Below, piece by piece: positions 35,470 through 44,380 of a stretch of 45,440 nt of DNA. A program made the position numbers and the translations under genes. Position 1 is the first letter of the stretch. Every line of letters starts with the position of its first letter. The notes under the pieces are model-generated. The model searched no databases, had not been told where the DNA came from, and worked only from the letters and a program-made list of their open reading frames with translations. The stretch comes from Acinetobacter rudis (GTDB lineage Bacteria > Pseudomonadota > Gammaproteobacteria > Pseudomonadales > Moraxellaceae). The DNA lies in contig NZ_BBRX01000036.1 in assembly GCF_000829675.1 (NCBI RefSeq), forward strand, positions 1-45,440, written 5' to 3'.

Positions 35470-36924
35470 TTACGCTACGTCGGGTTCGAGATTCAAGAGT
35501 TCACCATAAACTAAATTTAAAGTTTTAATTTCAGTGATTTCGATCTCTGCGAAGCGTCCGACCCAACTAGCATCGCCTATAAATGTTACCAAACGAGTAT
35601 TATCAGCAGTACCTACTAAAATATTTGGTTCTTTATCAGATACTTTTTCTACCAATACACGCTGAAGAGTGCCAAGCATGGCATCAGTTTTTTCAATACT
35701 TGATTGTTTGATCCATTGTTGAACTTTCGCTAAACGTTCTTTTTTCACAGCTTCAGGAGTGTCATCTGCAAGTGTCGATGCTGGTGTACCAGGGCGTTTT
35801 GAATATACGAAACTATAAGAGTGGTCAAAGTCTAAATCTTGAATAAACTGATAAGTTTCTTCGAAGTGTGCATCTGTTTCACCTGGAAAACCGATGATGA
35901 AGTCACTTGATAAATGCATGTCAGGACGAACTTTACGCAACTTTTTAATTTTATCGATATAAACATCAATACTGTGGTTACGTTTCATGCCTTGTAAAAC
36001 ATCGTTCGATCCACTTTGTACAGGCAAATGTAGGTGTGACACCATTTGTGGGAGATCGCGATAACATTCAATAATGTCATCAGAAAACTCCAATGGATGT
36101 GAAGTCGTATATCGAATTCGTCCAATTCCTGGGATTTCAGCAACTAAGCGGAGTAATTGGGCAAAGCTACAGATTTCACCATCAAAAGTTTCACCACGAT
36201 ACCCATTGACGTTTTGGCCGAGTAGGCTAATTTCACGTACGCCTTTTTCTGCCAGACCTGCAATTTCTGCAAGAACATCGTCAAGTGGTCGAGAGACTTC
36301 TTCACCACGAGTGTAAGGTACCACACAGAAAGAACAGTACTTTGAACATCCTTCCATAATTGAGACAAAAGCTTTATAGCCATTGACACGTGGTTCTGGA
36401 AGGTAATCAAATTTTTCAATTTCTGGGAAAGAAATATCCACCAATTTGATTTTATCTTTCTTCGGTTTCTCTAGTTGAGACTGGTGTTGGTCCAAAATTT
36501 GTGGAATACGGTGCAAGGTTTGTGGGCCAAAAACCATATCAACATAAGGCGCTCGTTTTTGAATATTGTCGCCTTCCTGAGACGCCACACAACCACCGAC
36601 ACCGATGACAAGGTCGGGATTTTTTTCTTTCAATTTACGCCAGCGGCCAAGTTCAGAAAATACTTTTTCCTGAGCTTTTTCACGGATAGAGCAGGTGTTC
36701 ATCAAGAGCACATCTGCTTCGTTAGGGTCTGTGGTTAAGATGTAACCGTGCGATTCACCTAGAAGATCTGCCATACGGTGACTGTCATACTCATTCATCT
36801 GGCACCCTTGAGTTTCGATGTACAGTTTTTTAACTGCATTGATCGAGTCAGAGTGCTGAGGCTGGGTAACAGTGTTTTCTGCAGCAGCTTTAGTCGCATT
36901 GGGGATGAAGGTTTGAACCGTCAT
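35470..36924 (-). CDS. miaB: tRNA-2-methylthio-N6-dimethylallyladenosine synthase
   Basis: MiaB adds a methylthio group to i6A37 in tRNA through radical SAM chemistry with two 4Fe-4S clusters. The 484-residue protein has the auxiliary-cluster cysteines Cys41 ([11 protein letters not shown]), Cys78 (NTCSIREKA) and Cys112 (GGCVASQEG), the radical SAM triad Cys193, Cys197 and Cys200 (GCSKYCSFC), and a C-terminal TRAM-like domain. All key residues are intact. AAGGAG precedes the ATG at 36924. It heads the miaB-ybeZ-ybeY operon. Confidence 0.97.
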   Translation of the reverse strand: MTVQTFIPNATKAAAENTVTQPQHSDSINAVKKLYIETQGCQMNEYDSHRMADLLGESHGYILTTDPNEADVLLMNTCSIREKAQEKVFSELGRWRKLKEKNPDLVIGVGGCVASQEGDNIQKRAPYVDMVFGPQTLHRIPQILDQHQSQLEKPKKDKIKLVDISFPEIEKFDYLPEPRVNGYKAFVSIMEGCSKYCSFCVVPYTRGEEVSRPLDDVLAEIAGLAEKGVREISLLGQNVNGYRGETFDGEICSFAQLLRLVAEIPGIGRIRYTTSHPLEFSDDIIECYRDLPQMVSHLHLPVQSGSNDVLQGMKRNHSIDVYIDKIKKLRKVRPDMHLSSDFIIGFPGETDAHFEETYQFIQDLDFDHSYSFVYSKRPGTPASTLADDTPEAVKKERLAKVQQWIKQSSIEKTDAMLGTLQRVLVEKVSDKEPNILVGTADNTRLVTFIGDASWVGRFAEIEITEIKTLNLVYGELLNLEPDVA

Positions 36925-37182
36925 GTAGGCTCCTTAAAAAGGTCAGCATTAGCTTAGGTCTGGCGAGAAATTGGCTAGACGCGTAGTAAAAAACGGAGCA
37001 TTTTACCGCATTTGTCGACAAAGAGCGAAGAATTAAATGTGTTCATAATGCTGTTGAATGTGAACTAAAAAAAGATATTATTAATGCCCTTGAATCAGAA
37101 GGTTACACAACAGAACAGTAGCTAGGGTTAGGAATACTTAAACTATGTGTTTTGATACAGTGTGATTATTAAAAGGTCAGTC

Positions 37183-39156
37183 ATGCAGCTAGGAAACGAT
37201 ATTGTGTATAAGCATCAACATTTTAGAACAATGAAAACCTGTCTGTTTAGCTGTCTTGCACTCTTGGGTGTGCAATGTACACACGCCGATGAAACGCAGT
37301 TTAATGATGCGCTTCGTGCAGCAAATTCTGGAAATAGCGCACTGTTAGAACAGTATCGCGTATCAATGCAAAATGACGTATTGGGGTATTATCCTGAATA
37401 TTGGTCTCTAAATACCAATCTAGGTTTTCAGCCTGCCAGTAGTATTATTAGCTTTGCGCAGCGTTATCCACAGTCTGCGATGGCAGAAAAACTCGCAGCA
37501 GATTATGTTGAAGAAAAAGTAAAACAAGCCGATTTTGCAACAGCCAAACCTGTATTAAATTATGTATCTAATCCTGACCAAGCTGAAAGCTGTGCCGTAG
37601 CACAAGTGCGTGCGCGTACAGGAGACAGTTTGGTTTATGCTGAATATAAAGACATTTGGTTAGCAACGAACACTCAACCTGAGTCTTGTAATGGCCTTGG
37701 GCGTATGATGTTGTCTAGCCCTTTAATGACCAAAGATGATCGTGAACAGCGTTTATACGCTCAATTACGTGCAGGTCAGTCAGGCCCTGCTATGGCTACA
37801 GCACAAACTTTAAATAGTAATTTATCTTTAGCACAGCTAAACCAAATTCAAGCAAACCCTGTCAACTACTTATGGACAGCACCTAAAACCAGTATGACGG
37901 ATTATGCATATTTGGTTTTTGCGCTTGGTCGTGCTGCTGACACTGATTTAAATACAGCGTTACAAACATTACCTCGTTTAACTCAAGATGTACCCGCAGA
38001 TGTGCAGAAGTATTTGTATCGTACTGTTGCTTATGTTGGTGGTACTACAGTCATGAAAAATAACTTTAATCGTGCTGTGCTTGATGCCTTTGATCAAAGT
38101 TATGGTGTACCGTTTACAGATGAAGAAGCTGAAATTTATGCACGTCAGGCAGTACGCTTTGGACGTTGGGAGAGCGTCATTCGTGCTGTAGAGAGCATGA
38201 GTATTAATCAGAAGCAAAGCGAACGCTGGCAGTATTGGTTGGCCCGTGCTTTAGAGCAACGTGATGACCGTAGTGCTAAGAAAACTGCACAAGAAATCTA
38301 TAATAAACTCGCCAATGCAGGTGATGATTATCATAACTTATTGGCTAAGGATCATTTGGGGCAGCGTTATAATGCGACAGCACCTACCGCACAGCCTTCA
38401 AGTAGTGATCTACAGCGTTTAAACCAGGATGTTCATTTCCGTCGTGCATTTACGCTACGTAATATCAATGCGCCAGCGAACTACGTCAATCGCGAATGGA
38501 ACTGGGCAGTACGTCAAGCCTATTTAAAGCAAGATGATGGTTTGCTACTTGCTGCGGCAAAACGTGCAACTGAAATGGGATGGTACGATCGTGCAATTTA
38601 TGCAGCCGATCGAACGGCCAAAACACATAACTATGAGTACCGTTATGCAACTCCACATCAGGCAACCGTTGTGAGCTATAGTCAAAAAGCAGGTATTGAC
38701 CCATCTTGGGCTTATGGCTTGATGCGTCAAGAAAGTCGTTTCGTAACCAATGCCCGTTCTCATGTGGGTGCTGGAGGCTTAATGCAAATCATGCCTGCAA
38801 CAGCTAAACATGTCGCAGCGAAAATGGGTGAGAGTTATAATCCAGCGGTATCTTCTGATCCTAATACGAATATTCGTTATGGTACTTTTTATTTGTCGAT
38901 GATTCATTCGCAGTTAAGTGCGAACCCTGTATTGGCTACTGCAGGATACAACGCTGGTCCTAATCGTGCTAAGCGTTGGCAACCTGAGCAACAACCATTG
39001 ACTGCAGATCAATACGTTGAATCTATTCCTTTAGCTGAAACGCGGGACTATGTGAAAAATGTGATGACCAATGCGGTGCACTATGGCATTTTGCTCAAAC
39101 AAGGGCCACAAGTGATTGAAAGTCGTATGCCAGTTATCCCAACACGTACCCCGTAA
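37183..39156 (+). CDS. slt: Soluble lytic murein transglycosylase, Slt family
   Basis: Slt cleaves the MurNAc-GlcNAc bond of peptidoglycan with anhydro-sugar formation, in the periplasm. I choose ATG 37183, preceded by AAAGG at seven bases, giving 657 residues. A later ATG at 37231 begins a compact signal peptide (MKTCLFSCLALLGVQCTHA, cut before DETQ) and may be the real start. The N-terminal 450 residues are the helical U-shaped domain. The catalytic domain shows MRQESRF with Glu517 as the acid, then VGAGGLMQIMPATA, NIRYGTFYL and ATAGYNAGPNRAKRW. All motifs are intact. Confidence 0.94.
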   Translation: MQLGNDIVYKHQHFRTMKTCLFSCLALLGVQCTHADETQFNDALRAANSGNSALLEQYRVSMQNDVLGYYPEYWSLNTNLGFQPASSIISFAQRYPQSAMAEKLAADYVEEKVKQADFATAKPVLNYVSNPDQAESCAVAQVRARTGDSLVYAEYKDIWLATNTQPESCNGLGRMMLSSPLMTKDDREQRLYAQLRAGQSGPAMATAQTLNSNLSLAQLNQIQANPVNYLWTAPKTSMTDYAYLVFALGRAADTDLNTALQTLPRLTQDVPADVQKYLYRTVAYVGGTTVMKNNFNRAVLDAFDQSYGVPFTDEEAEIYARQAVRFGRWESVIRAVESMSINQKQSERWQYWLARALEQRDDRSAKKTAQEIYNKLANAGDDYHNLLAKDHLGQRYNATAPTAQPSSSDLQRLNQDVHFRRAFTLRNINAPANYVNREWNWAVRQAYLKQDDGLLLAAAKRATEMGWYDRAIYAADRTAKTHNYEYRYATPHQATVVSYSQKAGIDPSWAYGLMRQESRFVTNARSHVGAGGLMQIMPATAKHVAAKMGESYNPAVSSDPNTNIRYGTFYLSMIHSQLSANPVLATAGYNAGPNRAKRWQPEQQPLTADQYVESIPLAETRDYVKNVMTNAVHYGILLKQGPQVIESRMPVIPTRTP

Positions 39157-39178
39157 ACTAGGTGTGTTATTGCGGTCG

Positions 39179-39847
39179 ATGAGCAATTTAATTTTAAAAA
39201 AGTTTAGTAGCCCATATTGGCAGCTTAAAAGTTTCATTTTGCTGGCCCTATGGATGATCTGCGGTGAGACATTTGCCGCGGATGCTCAACTGCAGGGCTA
39301 TGTCATGCAGATTCAAATGACACCTGCGGTTTGTTCAATGGACCAAAGTAGTGCAAAACAACGTAAGTGTATGGAAGGTTATTCATTAACAATTACGGGA
39401 TTGCTACCAGAGGTACGACCAGGCACAAACTGTCGAACCAATAGTTCTGCGAATTTATCACCCATTCAAACCAAGGTCATTGCTAAGGTGATGCCTGATG
39501 AAAGTGGCCGTAGCCAGTTGTGGCATGAGGTCGGTGGTTGTGTGCCGATGAATGCGAGTCAATATTTTAGAACCGTGATTAGCTATGCTGAAAAACTAAA
39601 GGTGCCAAGTGACTTAACCGGATATGAAAATAAAGTTGTTGATCAAGCGAAGTTGCGTGCTCAATTTTTAAGACTAAATCCTAGTTTGCCAAGCCAAGGG
39701 ATTCGATTTAGTTGTCAAAATCGGCAAGAACCTGCGGTACTTACAGAGGTGAAAGTGTGTTATCACGTCAATGGTCACTATAAACAGTGCTCAAGCCGTG
39801 TAGTAGCCAATTGTCCAAATGATATTTTGATTAAATCGAGTTATTAA
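39179..39847 (+). CDS. Exported RNase I/T2-family-like protein with degenerate active site
   Basis: From the ATG at 39179 this is a 222-residue protein with a signal peptide (cut near Ala34, GETFA/AD) and ten or so cysteines. From memory it aligns with E. coli RNase I in several places. LTITGLLPE stands where RNase I has LTVHGLWPG, VMPDESGRSQLWHEVGGC stands for VMPGAGGRSCLERYEYAKHGAC, and FSCQNRQEPAVLTEV for LTCQGNPAYLTEI. The first catalytic His is Thr73, and the Lys-His pair of the second site is absent; only His116-Glu117 remains nearby. It is therefore probably not a standard RNase. The start is uncertain; no good ribosome binding site is visible. It follows slt by 22 bases. Confidence 0.72.
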   Translation: MSNLILKKFSSPYWQLKSFILLALWMICGETFAADAQLQGYVMQIQMTPAVCSMDQSSAKQRKCMEGYSLTITGLLPEVRPGTNCRTNSSANLSPIQTKVIAKVMPDESGRSQLWHEVGGCVPMNASQYFRTVISYAEKLKVPSDLTGYENKVVDQAKLRAQFLRLNPSLPSQGIRFSCQNRQEPAVLTEVKVCYHVNGHYKQCSSRVVANCPNDILIKSSY

Positions 39848-39972
39848 TTTTATTAGCCAGATGATTCAACTCGGCAAGTTTGTGTAGTTTTTTAACTCAG
39901 CTTTGATTCTTTGAGTGTTGCTGTAATTTTTGTGTTGGTTCTCAATATCTGTTTATTAAATTTGTTGAAAGT

Positions 39973-39998
39973 CACATTTTCTTAATGTGTCTTTTTTG
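39973..39998 (+). terminator. Weak candidate terminator after the RNase I-like gene
   Basis: CACATT/AATGTG arms (39973-39978, 39984-39989) with a TTCTT loop, then TCTTTTTT. The stem has only six pairs and lies 125 bases after the stop. Confidence 0.4.
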
Positions 39999-40023
39999 AC
40001 AATAGTTTGGACTGATTTATTTT
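39996..40023 (+). promoter_or_regulatory. Candidate mdh promoter
   Basis: A perfect TTGACA (39996-40001) is followed after 16 bases by TATTTT (40018-40023). Use of it would give mdh a leader of about 135 bases. The weak -10 keeps this tentative. Confidence 0.4.
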
Positions 40024-40165
40024 TTCTATCAGACTTTTGTTGAATATCCACGGTTTTTTATGCAACTGCAATTGGATTGGAGTACAATAATGGCCGTTTA
40101 TGATAATTCGGTTAGGCAGAATACCTGCTTAATCACATTAGCGATCCTCAATTGGAGATGATGAT

Positions 40166-41152
40166 ATGAAGCAACCCGTTCGTGTTGCCGTTACTGGCGC
40201 TGCAGGTCAAATTGGTTATAGCTTGTTATTCCGTATTGCTAGCGGCGAGATGTTAGGAAAAGATCAACCAGTTATTTTGCAAATGCTTGAAATCCCAGTT
40301 GAGAAAGCTCAACAAGCGCTTAAAGGCGTTATGATGGAGCTTGAAGATTGTGCATTCCCATTATTGGCGGGCATGGTCGGTACTGATGATCCGAATGTTG
40401 CGTTCAAAGATGCTGATTACTGCTTACTTGTTGGTGCTCGTCCTCGTGGCCCAGGTATGGAACGTGCTGATCTTCTACAAGAAAATGCTAAAATCTTTAC
40501 GGTTCAAGGTAAAGCAATCAACGATCACGCTAGCCGTGACGTAAAAGTATTGGTTGTTGGTAACCCAGCAAACACAAATGCTTATATCGCTATGAAATCT
40601 GCTCCTGATTTAAACCCAGGTCAATTCACAGCTATGCTTCGTTTGGATCACAACCGTGCGTTGAGCCAAATTGCAGCTAAAACTGGTAAAGCAGTTAAAG
40701 ACATTAAAAACTTGGTTGTTTGGGGTAACCACTCTCCTACAATGTATGCAGACTACCGTTTTGCTACGATCAATGGTGAAAATGTTAAAGACATGATCAA
40801 CGATCAAGAGTGGAATGAAAACGTATTCCTTCCAACTGTTGGTAAACGTGGTGCTGCAATTATCGAAGCACGTGGTCTTTCTTCTGCTGCTTCAGCTGCA
40901 AATGCTGCAATCGATCATATGCATGATTGGGCGCTTGGTACAAACGGCGAATGGGTAACTATGGGTATCCCTTCTGACGGTTCTTATGGTATTCCTGAAG
41001 GCGTAATGTACGGTGTTCCAGTGACTTGTGAAAACGGTCAATACACTCGTGTTGAAGGTCTAGAAATTGATGAATTCAGCCGTAAGTGCATGGACAAAAC
41101 TCTTCAAGAATTAGAAGAAGAGCGTTCAGCTATCGAACATTTGTTTAACTAA
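40166..41152 (+). CDS. mdh: Malate dehydrogenase
   Basis: Mdh interconverts malate and oxaloacetate with NAD in the TCA cycle. The 328-residue protein has the dinucleotide-binding loop [11 protein letters not shown] (10-20), the substrate loop [16 protein letters not shown] with Arg92 and the following arginines, catalytic Asp161 (LRLDHNRA) and His189 (WGNHSPT). It is of the longer, cytosolic-type bacterial Mdh group rather than the 312-residue enterobacterial type. GGAG lies eight bases before the ATG. The codon bias suggests high expression. A strong terminator follows. Confidence 0.98.
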   Translation: MKQPVRVAVTGAAGQIGYSLLFRIASGEMLGKDQPVILQMLEIPVEKAQQALKGVMMELEDCAFPLLAGMVGTDDPNVAFKDADYCLLVGARPRGPGMERADLLQENAKIFTVQGKAINDHASRDVKVLVVGNPANTNAYIAMKSAPDLNPGQFTAMLRLDHNRALSQIAAKTGKAVKDIKNLVVWGNHSPTMYADYRFATINGENVKDMINDQEWNENVFLPTVGKRGAAIIEARGLSSAASAANAAIDHMHDWALGTNGEWVTMGIPSDGSYGIPEGVMYGVPVTCENGQYTRVEGLEIDEFSRKCMDKTLQELEEERSAIEHLFN

Positions 41153-41176
41153 GCAATATGTTGATCGTCTGATCAC

Positions 41177-41207
41177 AAAAAAGCATCCTTTAAGGATGCT
41201 TTTTTTA
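41177..41207 (+). terminator. Bidirectional intrinsic terminator after mdh
   Basis: GCATCCT/AGGATGC (41183-41189, 41193-41199) is flanked by A and T runs, so it works for mdh and for the convergent gene at 41256. Confidence 0.9.
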
Positions 41208-41255
41208 TGGCTTAACGCTTTCTTGGCTGAGTTGGGTCTGTATGACTTTATGAAA

Positions 41256-41783
41256 CTAGTTTAAGTGTGCTTTGATTAAAGTCGCAAACCATTCATGTTG
41301 TTTTAAACTTTGAAAGGCAGGGTGCTGATTTAACAAAATCGGATCGAATTGGTTCGATTTTGAATATTTGTTCAGCCAATGTCTGGTCATTGCAGTTTCA
41401 TTTTTACCAAGTGAAGCATGGGCCAACAGGAAGTAAATCTCAGCATTTTCATAAATAGTCAGAGGTTTTAAGATTTGCTGAGTAATTAAAGCAAAACGTT
41501 GTTCCTGACTAATTTCAAAATAGCTCAGATAGGTTCTCGCCAGTTGAATCGATAGCTCAAGATAAAGATTCAAAGGCATTTCTTCAAATTCAATACGTGC
41601 TTGTTCAAGTAGTACGATCGCTTCTTGTAAAAAATGAATTTGTTCTGCACGTGAATGACTTACATGTACCAGTTGTAAACGTAAGCTTGCACGTTCTAAC
41701 GCAAGTGCAGGAGTATTTTGCTGTAAAAATAATTGATCTGTTTCACCAATACGGGAAACGATCATGCGTGAATCTTCAGCCAT
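41256..41783 (-). CDS. Helical protein of unknown function, TPR-like
   Basis: The 175-residue protein has no signal peptide or membrane segment and is almost wholly helical. Segments such as ALALERASLRLQLVHVSHSRAEQIHFLQEAIVLLEQARIEF and LYLELSIQLARTYLSYFEIS have the spacing of degenerate tetratricopeptide-like helices, but no repeat is clean. I recognise no family. The ATG at 41783 is clear and the gene is intact. It stands alone between the mdh terminator and the oxygenase gene. Confidence 0.72.
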   Translation of the reverse strand: MAEDSRMIVSRIGETDQLFLQQNTPALALERASLRLQLVHVSHSRAEQIHFLQEAIVLLEQARIEFEEMPLNLYLELSIQLARTYLSYFEISQEQRFALITQQILKPLTIYENAEIYFLLAHASLGKNETAMTRHWLNKYSKSNQFDPILLNQHPAFQSLKQHEWFATLIKAHLN

Positions 41784-41879
41784 TAAATGTATTCCTTAAA
41801 TGAGCGAAGTTTTACTTGATATTCGGTGAGAGTATACATATTGCAATAATAGCATACTCATGTGTGATTTAAGTTTAGC

Positions 41880-42485
41880 TTAGTATAGGCTTGAACCGCT
41901 ACGCAACCAGGCAGTAATGGAGAGGCGTTGTTGTTGAGCAGGCTTTACTTCATGTAATAAGTCACTTTGAAATATCGCGATACGGTTTGCTGTAGGTTGA
42001 ATAATATGCCACTCGCCCTGTTTATCTTGTAGGTGTAGTTGTCCACCCCAATTTTCTTGCCACTGATCATGTAAATAGTAAACACTCGAAATCATTCGGT
42101 CATTTTTTTGCTGAGGGTTATCTCTGTGTAATGCATAAAACTCTCCGCTGTTATAGCAGGCAAAATGAGCCTCAACGTGTTGTATGCCGAGAAAAAAATG
42201 ACGGTTAAATTGTTGTGATAGTTGTTCTAAAGCTTGAATATGTTGTTGTGCAACTGGAAATTGGTCTTGGTTAATCCAGAGAATGTGGTCGCTGCGAATA
42301 TTTGAAACGACGCCATTTTGTATTGCCGCTTTACGGAATTGATCGAGGTTTTCTGTACACTCCAAAATAAGTTCTTGTTGATATTCATGGGAATAAGCTT
42401 GATCAATAATTGCAAAACCAGATAGGGCAATTTGGTCTAAAACCTGATCAATTTCCCATGCTACAGGGAGAAGCATCGCTTCCAT
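41880..42485 (-). CDS. 2-oxoglutarate/Fe(II)-dependent oxygenase
   Basis: A 201-residue cytoplasmic dioxygenase of the prolyl-4-hydroxylase/SM-20 type. The start is ATG at 42485 with GAGG just upstream; a longer open frame to 42653 runs into the divergent rlmJ leader and is rejected. Iron ligands are His120 and Asp122 (ALHRDN) and His178 (LLHEVKP), and the 2OG-binding residue is Arg187 (QRLSITAWL). Substrate is unknown; relatives hydroxylate ribosomal or translation proteins, which would be interesting next to rlmJ but is only inference. Confidence 0.87.
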   Translation of the reverse strand: MEAMLLPVAWEIDQVLDQIALSGFAIIDQAYSHEYQQELILECTENLDQFRKAAIQNGVVSNIRSDHILWINQDQFPVAQQHIQALEQLSQQFNRHFFLGIQHVEAHFACYNSGEFYALHRDNPQQKNDRMISSVYYLHDQWQENWGGQLHLQDKQGEWHIIQPTANRIAIFQSDLLHEVKPAQQQRLSITAWLRSGSSLY

Positions 42486-42599
42486 AGAACCTCGTAAGTT
42501 CAATAAAATAATTAGAGACAATATTTTAGAACATTGACGGACAGTGAAGAAATCTTTTTTCGTGCTAAAATACGTGCTGAATACAGGAAGAATACATAC

Positions 42600-43457
42600 A
42601 TGAATTACCGTCACCATTTCCATGCAGGCAATTTTGCCGATGTCATGAAACACGTGCTTTTATTACAGTTGTTGACACGTTTAAATGCCAAAGACAAACC
42701 TTATCGTTATATTGATACGCATGGTGGTGCGGGTAAATATGATTTGTCTACATCTGAAGCACAAAAATCAGGTGAGTTTTTAAATGGAATTCATCGTCTA
42801 GTTAAATTAGATGACTCTATTAAACGAAATGCCCCTGAAGGTGTCAAACAATACCTTAAAATCGTCGAAGATATGCGTGCAGGCTCAGGGAAGGGGGCTT
42901 ATCCTGGTTCACCATGGTTTGCACTTGAAGGTATGCGTGATATTGATAAGGCAACTATTTTTGAAATGCAGCGTGATGTGTTTCAACAGCTTTACTTTAA
43001 TATTCGTGATAAACGTGCTGGTTTGCATGAGCGCGATGCATATGAAGGTCTTTTGGGTGTTATTCCTCCAAAAGAAAAGCGCGGTTTGGTCATGATTGAC
43101 CCGCCATATGAGATTGAGCGTAAAGATTTTCCACAACTGGTTGAACTGTTGCAAATGGCCCATAAAAAATGGCCAACAGGTGTGATTGCATTATGGTATC
43201 CGATTAAAGATCGTGCCATGATTGATCGATTCGAAAAGAAAATGATGAAAACAGGTATTCGCCGTCAATTGATTTGTGAAATTTGTGTTTGGCCTGATGA
43301 CACTCCAGTCGGTTTAAATGGTTGTGGTTTGTTGGTGATTAATCCACCTTGGCAATTTTCAAATCAAGCAGATGAAGCATTGCAATGGCTATTCCCTCAT
43401 TTACGTATGAACGAAAATGGTGGACATGCAGCAGTGCGTTGGTTGGTTGGTGAATAA
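42600..43457 (+). CDS. rlmJ: 23S rRNA (adenine2030-N6)-methyltransferase
   Basis: RlmJ methylates A2030 of 23S rRNA. The start is the ATG at 42600, preceded by AGGAAG; this gives 285 residues beginning MNYRHHFHAGNFADVMKH, the diagnostic N-terminus of RlmJ. The catalytic DPPYE motif is in GLVMIDPPYEIERKDF (about residue 165), and YIDTHGGAGKYDL is the SAM-binding segment. Length is normal. It is divergent from the oxygenase gene across 114 bases. No terminator is visible before pssA, 65 bases on. Confidence 0.96.
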   Translation: MNYRHHFHAGNFADVMKHVLLLQLLTRLNAKDKPYRYIDTHGGAGKYDLSTSEAQKSGEFLNGIHRLVKLDDSIKRNAPEGVKQYLKIVEDMRAGSGKGAYPGSPWFALEGMRDIDKATIFEMQRDVFQQLYFNIRDKRAGLHERDAYEGLLGVIPPKEKRGLVMIDPPYEIERKDFPQLVELLQMAHKKWPTGVIALWYPIKDRAMIDRFEKKMMKTGIRRQLICEICVWPDDTPVGLNGCGLLVINPPWQFSNQADEALQWLFPHLRMNENGGHAAVRWLVGE

Positions 43458-43522
43458 GCGTATTGTTATAAATTAGACTAAAGCAAAGCTAAAACATCAG
43501 AAAGTTGAATTAGGAAAACATA

Positions 43523-44347
43523 ATGACAAGTACCCAACAGCAAAAATCAGATGACTCGAAACCTGATGATCTTTCTTTTGATGTCATCACATTTGAAGTT
43601 GAAGAAGAAGAGCATACGCATGAAGGGCATAAAGTAAAACGCCGTGGGATTTATTTATGGCCTAATTTAATCACCACGGCTGCTTTGTTATCTGGTTTTT
43701 ACTCGATTATTGCGAGTATGAATCATGATTATCTTCATGCAATTTATGCAATTTTTCTTGCTGCTTTATTGGATGGCTTAGATGGGCGTGTGGCTCGTGC
43801 TATTGGTGCACAAAGTGCATTTGGTGAGCAGTATGATTCACTTTCTGATTTGCTTGCTTTTGGTGTGGCACCCGCAATCTTAATGTATAGCTGGGGCTTA
43901 CATAGTTTAGGTCGTATTGGTTTAGCTTGCTGCTTTGTTTATACCGCTTGTGCTGCATTTCGATTGGCACGCTTTAATGTGCAGATTGGTGTGGTCGATA
44001 AGCGTTACTTTATCGGGATTGCCAGTCCACTAGCAGCGATTATCGTGATTTCATTAATTTGGGTCAGCCGAGATTATTCAATGATCTTAGATCCTAGTTC
44101 ACAATTTATGAAAGTTACTTATGCAGCGTTCATGGTAGTTATTGGCTTATTGATGGTCTCGAATATGAAGTACTATTCATTTAAGCAGGTTGATCGTAAA
44201 CGTGTACCATTTGCTGTGATGTTGCCAGTTATTTTAGTCTTTGGTATTGTCATGTATGACATACCGCTGGGTATCTTGGTGGTATCACTTTTATATGTAT
44301 TGTCTGGTTTCTTAACCACCTACTTGGCACGTAATCAAACCGAGTAA
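43523..44347 (+). CDS. pssA: CDP-diacylglycerol-serine O-phosphatidyltransferase
   Basis: PssA makes phosphatidylserine, precursor of phosphatidylethanolamine, from CDP-diacylglycerol and serine. The 274-residue protein is of the membrane type (about eight helices), unlike the soluble E. coli enzyme. After an acidic N-terminal tail it has the CDP-alcohol phosphatidyltransferase motif LLDGLDGRVARAIGAQSAFGEQYDSLSD (about 85-112), with the conserved Asp residues intact. AGGAAAA precedes the ATG. It is followed within 33 bases by an unknown ORF, so the two are likely cotranscribed. Confidence 0.95.
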   Translation: MTSTQQQKSDDSKPDDLSFDVITFEVEEEEHTHEGHKVKRRGIYLWPNLITTAALLSGFYSIIASMNHDYLHAIYAIFLAALLDGLDGRVARAIGAQSAFGEQYDSLSDLLAFGVAPAILMYSWGLHSLGRIGLACCFVYTACAAFRLARFNVQIGVVDKRYFIGIASPLAAIIVISLIWVSRDYSMILDPSSQFMKVTYAAFMVVIGLLMVSNMKYYSFKQVDRKRVPFAVMLPVILVFGIVMYDIPLGILVVSLLYVLSGFLTTYLARNQTE

Positions 44348-44380
44348 GGAACAATATATTTGGCGTGAGGAGGGCTTGTG

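Larger units (their letters stand above)
39848..40165. other. Intergenic region upstream of mdh
   Basis: This 318-base AT-rich gap contains a weak terminator-like hairpin (39973-39998), a consensus -35 box, and a possible second -10 (TACAAT at 40083-40088). No ORF of interest is seen. The end carries the GGAG ribosome binding site of mdh (40154-40157). Confidence 0.6.

Noticed and set aside
42486..42653. Longer N-terminus of the 2OG oxygenase
   Set aside because: The extension overlaps the rlmJ start region and shows no oxygenase sequence; GAGG fits the ATG at 42485.
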